Positions 27,001 through 38,700 of a stretch of DNA of 64,000 nucleotides are shown here, in pieces. This stretch comes from Lingula anatina. Lineage: Eukaryota > Brachiopoda > Lingulata > Lingulida > Lingulidae. The notes under the pieces are model-generated. The model was not told where the DNA came from. It saw nothing but the letters and a program-made list of their open reading frames with translations, and did not search any database. How positions within the stretch are numbered: the stretch's first letter is position 1; the number at the start of each line of letters is the position of its first letter. The position numbers were made by a program, and so were the translations under genes. The DNA lies in the NCBI RefSeq assembly GCF_001039355.2, contig NW_019774525.1:406749-470748 (forward strand), in the 5' to 3' direction.

Positions 27001-30000
27001 TAACAGATGATGATTTGTGTTAGTTAATTCCGTTGAAGTTATCTTTAGACTAATTAAACCTCAGGTGAAACTCACTTCACATAAGTAATATAGATTTTTC
27101 ATTCTCTTTTTACTACCTACTTCTTTGCACTCATATATCAAACCATTGCTTATACTTAAACAATGACAGCATTCTGCACAGAAGATAATGAAATAGCAAT
27201 ACTGGAAACTTTTAAATGATACAAGGTTAATATTTGCACCAGTGAACATTGATATATAGTGCACATTGTCAATAAAATACATGACACTATTGCATCAGAA
27301 TTTTTGCAAAATTAATCATTTTAATTTTGTTTATTACAATGAAAATTATTGTTGGTTATCATATTCGTCACATTCCTATGTAGAACACATATTTGGTAAT
27401 TGTTGCTGTTTATTACCACAGGTTTTTTTAGCCATGATACTTGTATGTATGTTTTTGCTCTCGCCGGGGATTTGGTGCCCTTGCAATTGCAGCGCTCTTG
27501 TATTACATGTGCCTGTTTGCTTTGTGTTCCCAGTTTTGTGCGTTTTATGTTCACATGCACGCTTTTCCTTGTTGACACAATGTACGAACACATGCTAAAA
27601 CCGATCAGCTCCATTCTACAGGGTTTTCACATATGGATGAGATTCTGATGCTTTGTGTGCCAGGGAGTTCATCTTCATCCTCCTCGCTATTACTGGCTCT
27701 CTGACTCTACTTTTTCTTCTATTTCACATCTGTCTCTTGACTGCACTGCAAACTGCCATGTTATCAAATGCAGATATAAATGAAGGGGTGAGCCAGGTTT
27801 AAATTAATAACCTCATGAAGATCTTTCTGTGCCCTTACATACTTGGTTCTCATACCATTGTATGCCTATTGAAGATCTGACACTAGAGGGTTTGCATGTC
27901 CCCGTTGATATTCAAGATGGAGGCCACATACCCCCCCTGCCAAACCTTCCCCAATGTGACCATGATCATTACCTCTGTTTTTCAGTGATTGGCCCCTGCT
28001 GTTCAAACAAGACTTCACTTTTTGCAAAAATCTTGGTGTTTCTTTTTTAAATTAAAGCAAAATTAGTTCTTTTTAAAAAGAAAAAAGATATTTTTTCTCC
28101 TTTCTGTTAAGTGTTTTTCAAATTTTCTTCCAGGACACTAATATTTTGTGCAAAACGTGAAGCCACTCAACCAAAGGTGTCATGTCTTGTTGTCTATGTT
28201 ATATGTTTCTTTGTTTCTGCTTAGATTGAAGACCTTCTGGCAGGGGATTTAACGGGAAAGGCCAAGACTAACAGCACTGTAATTGGCAATATGAGTTGCT
28301 GTAGATAATCATGACAAACTGCCCTGTCAGGATGAGTACAAGGAATATAAAGGCTGTGAATTATGTGAAAAAAAAAGAAAAATGAAAGTAATTACAAAGA
28401 CAAGGCATAAACTTTTTGGACTTATTTAATATCTGATTCTATGAGACTGAAATATTTAGGAAGTTTCAGTTGAAAATCATCTGAATACTAGATATAGCTA
28501 ACATATGTATTTTGACCACTTGATGTCAGCACATGCCTAAGTTCCTTGTGAGAAGACTGACTGGGATATAGATTGTAGTGGCATAATCACAGTATATGGT
28601 GACACAATGCTTGAGAGTTGGTGTGTGAGGAGTTTTATTTAATTTTCTTGTTATTTAATTTTTTCTTTCTGAAAAACTTCCCATAATTACTTTCAACAGT
28701 ACTTACATAAGTGTTTGCTCCACATTTTTTGTTCAAATGAATGTGGCAGTAAAGAACTTGATTTTCAATTTTCTTTTATTTTTAATTCATTGTTGAAATG
28801 ATTTTTTTTATATTTTGGAGGGTGATGTCGGTTGATTTATGGTACATATGTAGTTCCTTTATGTGTGTGTGTCTGTGCGTGCATGTGCCATTGTGCGTAT
28901 GCTCAGGTTGCGTTCTTACAGCAAATGTGTCATCATGCATGGTTTGTCATGTGATCATTAGGGGTGAAAGGTTTTTCATTTTTTTATTGCACTATCGTGA
29001 TTTCATCTAACGACAGAAAAGTTAGCAACGGAACACAATAAGTCCTTGCAGGAGGAAAAATGAGATTTGCATTGATTAAAAAATTTATTTTTTGTCTCAT
29101 TGATCACTTGACTTAACCTCATACTGCATGCTTTCACTTCCAGTAACAAGATAATACTCTTTTTAAGTAATAGAAAGTAGCACAGTAACCTTAGTATCTA
29201 TATCCTAATCCATTCTAGCTACAAAGAGTGGTGAATGCACGGACAAAAGCTAGCAAGTTAAATCATTCTGGTGGCGCTCGCAATAATGTAGCATATGTGG
29301 TAATGGGATGTAGGCCCTCTTTCATCTTCATGTTGCTTCCATTTTTGACACTTAGATGGTGGCATTTCTGTGTTTCAAACAGCAGTTCACACTTTTCATG
29401 TTTGTTTGGTGTTAATTGATACAAAAATTGATGGTTATGTTCTTCGTAATATGGCAACAAGTTCTCACTGTTATGGATATGTTTTCTGTTTTACGATTCC
29501 GGCATCATGGTTGTATTCTGTGATAAATGGTGGCAGTTCACAATTCATGATTGTGTTCTTGTTGGATGGTAACAGTTGGCATTCTCATGGGTTTTATCTT
29601 TTTTGGAACATATTACAATTTACAGCTGTATTTGTTAGTGATAGTTTTTGGGTCTTTTTTGATCAGAAATCCATAGTTTTTTTTCATACCAAGTTTTTAT
29701 TTCAAAAGTAGTAAATTTTTGTGAGCTTCTGATAAAACTTCACAATTTTTCATGATTATATGACCGATTGAACACTTCACGTTTCGAAGTTCCGTTTCCA
29801 TAGAATTGTTCACACCCTCATGGGATTGTTCAACTGTTAACTTTAAGACATTTCTTGCTCTGGTGCATTTCTACAGTTTATATCTGTTTTGTTCAAATTT
29901 CAATTTGTTACATGTAGCTGAATAAGGCAGACTGTGCTCTTTTCAGAGCAGGTTTTTCTATTCCTTTGAATTTGTGCAAAATTGCATGCATTTTTGTTCA

Positions 30001-31976
30001 GTCAGTGCTATTTCAGTTTTTTTTTTATTCTCGTAACATTGATGCAAATGTACAGGAAGTGAAATCACTTATTTTTCAGTTAGATTGATACATGGAACAT
30101 TGGCATAACAGTTACACATATAAACTTACTGCCACTGTAACCTTTTTAGATGCATGCTGTCACACAAGCTTTAAGTATAGAGAAATACAGCAATGCTGTC
30201 ATGACTATTTTCAGTACTTATTTAGTATATCCTCCACTTTTATTTGCGTCTCTGTTATTATTTTTTTGTTGTTGTCTGTTCTTGTTTCTAGAAGTGTGTT
30301 TGTCTTGTCTTGTTCATTACAAAAAATAATTATGAAAAATCAAACTATTCTATGGAATTAAAAAAACATGAAATTCCAGACAATTTGTTCTTCCATTACT
30401 AGAAAAAGAACGGTACTATCTGAAATATGCATGTTATAGAATTGGTTGAATATTCTGATCAGCTTGCATCCTGTTGGTCAAGACTGACTGCAACTGCATG
30501 TTTAATTTTCAAGATTCAGCTTCTTGGTTGGATTAATTTGGAAGCTTTGAAAAACAAATTTGATTTCAATAATTGTTTCAATGTACAGATAATTCCACAA
30601 AACCATCTGTGTGTCTCCTCTTGACAGTCCCCCAGTGTCGCCCCCTACATCCATGTACCCTATCTACAACTCTTTTCCATATGTCTGCAATGTGCTTAAA
30701 GTATTGTTTTTGTCAAGTTAAAGGTTCTCTTCTGGTGTTTGCATACAACAAGAACCAAATCTAATGCCAATAAACTAATATGTGACATCCAACAAGCCAG
30801 GATGCATTTATATTGAAAAGAAGCATTTATAAAATAATTATTTTGCTGGTAGTGTTTGTTGTATTCCCACATCCGAAGAGAGCCTTTGGTTATTACTATA
30901 CCATATATTTATAACATACTTTTGGATATTATATGGATATTATAAAGATAAGCTTTTAGACTTTTCCCTGTGACAGGTGACTACTTCTCAATTTCAATGA
31001 ATTGTTAGTTTAAAAAGATTTCTTATTGAGTGCTCTTGTAGTTAAACTGCAGTGATGCACTTGTCTTAAGTTTTATCAGGTTGTCACATTTTGCAGTTGT
31101 GTGATTAACTCTTAGTGGTTTCTGTGATAAATGACTTGATTAATATTGCCTTAATTTTTATGTTTTTATTCAAAATAATAACTTACTGCCACTGTAATTT
31201 GAAAACATTGAAAACCTTGCAGTTTTAGAAGTACTTTAAAATAAGATATGTTAAAACTATATCTTACAGCATACAGCTATAAGTTAATTGCTGCTCAATT
31301 AAAGGATGAAATTATAATAAATAGTTAATAAAGATGTAATGCCTGTAATGATACATAGAATTTGTCTTCATTACTCTCTCAATGAGAACTGAAGACTTGT
31401 CAAGTGAGAGAATAATTGAATGTTGTAATGACTTTGTAGAAAGGAGACAGAGAGGGTGTTGAGGATATAGCATTGTATGCTGACACAACTTTACTGGTAC
31501 ACTTCTTTGGACAGAAAGGAAAAGAAAACCTGAGTTTTCAGGATTTTGCTAGGTAAGGAAAAAATAGGTTATGCATTCAAACAGTAAATATACATCATTG
31601 TAACTTTCTTGCTTGGCACGAGCAAGGTTTGGCAAATTATATGTTTTAGACAAAGGGTTGTTATTATTATAAATGTGCAGTAGCCTTCATTTCCCAACAA
31701 GTTCTGCTGTCAACTTTCAGATTCATGGAGAACTTGCAGACGGAGGTCCTAGAGCTGGAGTTTGAGGAGTATGCCCGGGGCATGCCAACCATCTCCGAGG
31801 AGGACTTTGCCAGAGTGCTGCTCCACTACACACAACTGAACCAGGCTGACTGTGAGGAATATATTGAGAGGTTGAAGGAGAGAAGACCCGAGGAGAAGGT
31901 GGGTATTGAAGCGCATGTATTTGCAGTGAGAATGTATGGAAAAACATTATGGTGTACGTGTACATAACCGCGCATG

Positions 31977-32007
<31 letters not shown>

Positions 32008-33472
32008 CTTGCTACCACTGTCTCTCTGTGCAGTATGAATCTTTAAAAAGCTGGCTATTTATGTACCATTCACTTCGTATATTTATTTGTTAACAGAATG
32101 GTTTTTCAGTGGCCAAAACACAGGTATTACAATTACAACAGGACATTTTTGTGTACCAAAGTGTGTTTTCATTTAATGTAATTTACGGGCACTCATTGGA
32201 AATGAAGTCACAATTTTAAGAGTTTAGCGGCAAATATATATGGTGTTTCAGTATTCTTTTAAGTGATATCTTTTAGATATCACTGATCTTTTGCTGTATT
32301 TAAATGCCAATTTGAAGTGGTATCCCTTCTTTTCTCTTGTCATGTCTTATATTTGAGATGAGCTATAAAGATGTTTTTGAATTTTCAAATAGAGCATGTT
32401 TATCTCATGCTTAACAGTACTTTCTCAAATTTTAAGGCAGAACTTTGAGCATTTTTTTTTCCTCAAATTATCCAATTTTCTCTTTTTCTATCATGTTATG
32501 TTTGTCCCGGTGACTCTTTAACTTGCCCGTCTCACTCTTTCTTATTGTAGGCAAACCAGAAGGGTTGTAACCAGGTAGTACATATGCATCCTTATAACAA
32601 TATATATACTGTAAAATATATCATATGTCATTATTTGTATATATACCACGGTTACCTGTGCACATGATTTGTCGAATGTTTCTATGGAACAAGATTGTGA
32701 AGACGGTACTTTTTGCATTGAAAAAAATATTGATTACCACATAAAGTTGCATTTTTATGAAATATGTTTATGAAATATCTGAGTGTGATATTGTTCTTGT
32801 GATAAAGCTGTGGTTGTTCAGACAGCTTTTATTTATGATGTCGACTCATAAATGTGATTGTAATATATAAAAGCTTTAGTTAGTTTTGTATAGTGTAAGT
32901 GATGTAAAGTGAAGAAGATGTGATTGTACCAATAGCCATTTGCTTCTTGATTGTCAGAAAATGTCAATGAAGTGTTTCTGATTACAGAATTTTTCTCCAA
33001 AATAACATATTTGCTGCATTTAAGCATTTGTGATAACAGATTATTTAAACTCATACCTGTTTTGTTACTAAGATTATAATTAATTGTAAATAGTACTATA
33101 TTTTATAATTAAGATAGCATGATTAATGATAATTGCAGAAATAATTTAAGAATCTATCAAAAATAGTGAATGATTGAGCGCCACACTTTGCATTTCAGTT
33201 TCTTTAACTCAATTGTGTTATGTATTTTTTATAAAAAAAAAAAAAAGACATTCTTAAAATAATGATTTAACATGGCAAGTTTAGTTATTAGGAAACAGAC
33301 TTATGGACAGTGTCTTTTTGTTAAAAAATTCATGATGTGAAAAATGTCTCATAATTTACTGGAATCCTAGTTTTTTTGTGCTATAGTTTTGGTTGTAGTT
33401 TCTATACCTGCACGATACTCTGTCACACACGTCTGCATGGTAGAGAAAACTATGTTCTACAGAGAAAGCTAT

Positions 33473-33525
<53 letters not shown>

Positions 33526-35694
33526 TGAGATAAAATGTCACATACTCCTGCATGAGAATTGTTTTGATCTTCAGTAAAAGATAATCAGGATAATATTATG
33601 GGAATACATACATACACAAACACGCATGCACGCACGCACGTACAATTGAAAGAGACATGCAGAGAGAAATTAATACACAAAATAATTGTAAAAAGACCCA
33701 ACTGTATTCACTTATGTAGATATTCAGTTGCTAGGAGCTTATTGTCTTTACATTTATGATGTCCATTTATGATGTCATACAGCACAGTGCTTGTTCTTCC
33801 TTTTGTAGATACAGTCATTGATAATCAATGATGTTACACAAGGTGTCTTGGTCATTCAAGCCTTGCAGATATCCAGAGAATTGTGAAGTAGTACATTGGT
33901 TCTGACACTTCTGCTTCTCTTTTGTGACATACTCATGAAATTAGGCTTTGTCACACAAACTGTAGGCTGATCCAAATAATACTTTTTTTATTTCAGGGCA
34001 TAGTCTTCAAAGACTTCCGTGACTTTTTCCAATTTTTAAACCACTTGGACGATTTCTCCATGGCAATGAAGCTTTACACTGTAGCCAACCAGCCAGTCTC
34101 TCAAGGTATTTGGTTGTGAATTTTTTCTTGACTTAAGGGACATAATTATTAACACATATTTCTATTAATTCTGAATTAGGTTGTACAAAGATATCAATAT
34201 ACCTTTTTGATTGAATAATTGTTCAAACTTAATTTTTAATTGGTGGCCCATTTAGTAGCTGTAGTTTGTTTTGATGAATATATTGACTCTGTAAATTGTA
34301 TTGTATTGACAACAGTGACATTGGCTGCTCTGAGGTATATTCTGTATGATAAATTCTGAATAAATATGAAAAAAAAAATGCCAGATGTGTGTACGTGATT
34401 GCATGCATGTCTGGGTATACATCATACAAGATACATGAATACTGTAGTGTAGATAACATATCTACATGCAGATATTGTAAATTTTCATCAGTGGTCCGTA
34501 TATAGTGCTATTATTCCTTAATATAATATGTATTCAAAATAATGTGTTTTATAAGGGCATGGGGAGAGGGTTCATAGTGGATGTAACCTATTTTTGAATA
34601 AGAGAGTATAACAATTTGCTACCCTATGTGTTAATTATGTTTACTATAGTTTCAAGTTATTTATAGTTACTGTGGGATGAGCCATGTGCACCTTTCTGAA
34701 AGATAATTTAATTGATGTAAAATGGTTTCATGAATGGTAATAAAATTTTAGTCTTAAAAATTAAACACTGATATCCAAAGTAAAATTTATTAAAAATATG
34801 AATGATTAAATAGTGACATAAAAAAAGAAAAACACAAAAATAAATAAGCAAATGCCTAAATAAAAAGATAAATAAATAATGATGACAAAGGCAGAGGATA
34901 GGTAGTTGTTGGTGGCAGATGTTGGCATGGTTGTACCTCACTCTGTGTCAGCTGTGTACTGGCTTTATTATTTATACTTGGAACTGAAAATTATTATCTA
35001 TTGTGTTTTATATATATGCTCATGTCATCCATATTTTGCTCAGTATTCTGGAATTAAAAAAAGCTTTTCATAAGTTACAAGGTCATCTTAAGGTCATCTT
35101 ATCCATATCTTCTCAACATGTAGATGACCTGGGATAAAAAATACGATATGATATACGATATCATATGATATGAAAAAGTTCAAATGAAGGACAACAGTTT
35201 CTTCATCATTAATACATGTCTCACTAGTCGCTTACCTCAAGTTAAAAACTATGAACTGTCTGTATACAAGGATTGTGTAACATTAGTCATGTACACAGCA
35301 TTACCTGCCTTCAGCTAACCTGGAAATTAGATATGATAACAGCGGGTTGTTGTCATATCACAACAAGTAACAGGTGTGATACAGTATAATTTTTTCTGTT
35401 TACTTTGATAAAGTGAGGCTAATGCAAAACAGGTGGTCATTACTTATGAGGATGAGTCGACTTTGAGAATATCCTCACAATGAAAGAAACAGGTGCCAAG
35501 GGAAGAGATTTCGTGATTTATGATGATCTATAAATCTTGTCGATTTATTATGGTTTGATTTATGATCTTTTGGTATAAACACAAGAAAAGAAACATTGTT
35601 TAGTTCATTATAGCAGCCAAAATGTCCTGTGATGATGTTGCTGACGTTTCCATTAAACTGTATGAACTGTTAGTGTGAGAGATACATTGACATT

Positions 35695-35759
<65 letters not shown>

Positions 35760-38700
35760 CTGATTCCTTGGCTTTGTTCCAATAATTATCACAGCCATAA
35801 TAAATAAGTGCCAAAAATGATAAAGGCCAGTTTACAATTAAAAACCTAAAATTGTCACTATTTTCTGGTATTCACTACTTTGATACAGCAATTATTAGAT
35901 TATGTAATTTTAGATTAGATTTGTCAAGTCCCCCTGTGTTATGACATGTTTGTTTACATATTATTTACATGCTTCATTCTTGATACACCTGTTCAGTGAG
36001 TTGTGCCACATGGCAATGTCAGCGCTGCACATATCTCGGGTCAGGTGCACCAAAATAAACAGGTAGCCTTCCCAGGCATTGGATCATAACATGCAAGGAG
36101 ATTGAGGTCTTCTAAGCCAGATCAGGCCACTTTGCCTTAGCTCAAGTACCACCCAACAACACATACAGGGAAACTAGACTTCTAGGTGCCTTTTAGATAA
36201 GGATTTTTTATTACGTTAGAAGGGTAAAATTGAAACTGGGTTGCAGCTCTTTATCAGAGGGCAATACCTGGGACCTGATATCCTACATGGAACTCTATTA
36301 ATGTTGCTGCTATATGGAGAAGTGCATCACTGGTGCTGCAGTTTGGTGAAATCCCAGGTGTGCCTCCATATATCAGGTAGACTTTGTAACGATAGCATTG
36401 AGAACTGACTCACTTTTAACAGGAACTGATATGGACTATCATTTCATTGAAGTGGGACACAGGTTTTACAAGTAACACTCATTAAAATTATTTTTTAAGA
36501 ACTTTATCGTTTGAATCGGATAATAACGTACTGCAATCAGTATGCCTCAAGAGACTTTATATAATACGGATGGAATCAGTCCATGCTCTGAATTCACAGT
36601 AATTATGCAGTGTGGAAATCAAGTCGGCAATGTTCAGCCTGATTTTATGGACAAGCCCAAGTTGCTGTCATCATTTAATACCAGCTTGAAAGAAGAGGAA
36701 GATGAACAGCCAAGTCAGCCCACTGGACTAGCTACTGACCATCTTGGCAGTATTTACATAGTGGACAGTCAGCATCAAACTCTGAAGAAGTTCGCCAGAG
36801 ATGGACGTCCATTGTCGTCAATCAAATTGCAGAAGCCGTGGGGTGTGACTGTCCTTAAGAACGGCAGCATATGTGTCACAGATCTTGATGCTCAGTGTGT
36901 GAAAGTGATACGTCCACAAGGCCAACACATGACTACAATTGGGCAGGGTTGTCTCGGGGAACCTAGGGGAGTTGCAGAGAATGAAAGTGGAGAACTACTG
37001 GTGTCTGATACCAAACCCCAGCGCATTCTGGTTTTCAAGCCTCACACTGTGGACTGTTTTGGGATGAATACTAGTAATGCCACCTGCACATACAGCCTAA
37101 GGAAATTCCTCCCAGTGAGAAGCTGTCCATGGGGCATAGCAGTGAATCCCATAAACAACAACATTGTAGTATCGAATAACAGTGGACATTGTGTACATGT
37201 ACTGTCACCTAAGGGAGAGGAATTTTTTCAGCATGGCACCACAGGACAGAACAGTAGTGACCCTGGTCAGTGTACCAGCAGCCATCCGAGTGGAGTTTGC
37301 GTGGACAGATTTGGCCATATCTTCATGACTGACTGTGAAAAAGATGCTGTGGTCATCTTATGTCCAGATGGACAGTCCACACTGGGTTATGTATCAGTGA
37401 AGCGTCCAGTTGCTGTGACAGTCAGCCACGTTGGTCACTTGCTTGTAGCGAGACAGAATGGTTGGATTGATATTTACCAGTACTTAAAATGATCATTAAT
37501 GTGATAAAAGAGATCGATATAGATAACTTTTTTCTTTCTTGCTTAATGATATGATCAGCATCTTGTAATTTTTGTAAATCATAACCATTTCTTTTAGATT
37601 TATTTTTTCAAATGACTTCTTACCATTGAAATTGATAATAGTAGATTGATTGTTGGAATTATTACAACAAGGTGTATATACTATACCAAAAGCAGGATAT
37701 CTGCATTTATCATTTTGTCATTGGATTATCTTTCAAAATGAATACAGTGCTTTTTAAAAATGAAGAAGAACTTTGAAGTTAAAATCAGATGGCATCAAAA
37801 CTGAGATTTTGTAAAACTTGAATTAATTGTGATCAACTTTTGTGTTCTTTATTTTGTTTACTGCTTAAATAAAGACTTTCATTAATATAAGTGAAGTGGT
37901 TATTTGAATGATTAAATGTCATCCTGTCTGTTAAGTTTCTGAAATACAAACATCCACAAGAAAACTGTATTTTTCAGTCCTTGGAATAGTGTGTGCTGTT
38001 TGTATGTGGACTGAAAAAATACTGTGAACATTGAAATAATTAATTGAGCTATTATCGTTTCCTGCCAAACCTTCAACCATTTATCGCGCACTGTTTAAGA
38101 AAAAAATTTTATAGGGCTATAGCTGAGCACACTTATCATCTGACACCCCAAAAAATTATCAGTGCACACACCAATAAATTAAATATTTACACATTTGGCA
38201 ATCGGCCATGGATTGTGTAGATTTTCAAATCCAAAGGGTTGCTTCATTTCTCCCCAACCTCCTTAAGATACTCTTTAGGGCTCTTGCAACATCTTGCTGT
38301 TTTTTGGTCAATTTTTTATTAGCTGATGCCTCTCCTGTATAAAAGTCTCAGACCAATAAAAATAATGTCAGTCTGCTTTGCAAGAGAGCTGTGTTATATG
38401 CTTACCATGTAGGTAGGAATTATCAACTGGGTTTTGTCACCCAAATGTTTGCTATTTGCTACATGCGAAAGTTTCAATTGATCGCCGTTTGCAATTGCAA
38501 TGTCTACCTCCTACCTTCTTAAAGCCTCTGAAATCCCAGTGCAATATTTACACATTGGCCATGTGTACAATCATTGTTTTCAGGTCTATTTTTTGTGAAG
38601 GTTGTACCAGGGTATAATCGGGAAAGATAAAGGAATGTTTCTGCCCCATTTTCCTAGAATTGCTCCACCTTGCTGTGTATGTTTGTGTATGCATGAGACC

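Noticed and set aside
33356-33577. Frames with Phe or Lys runs
   Set aside because: They translate the poly-T tract at 33475-33522.
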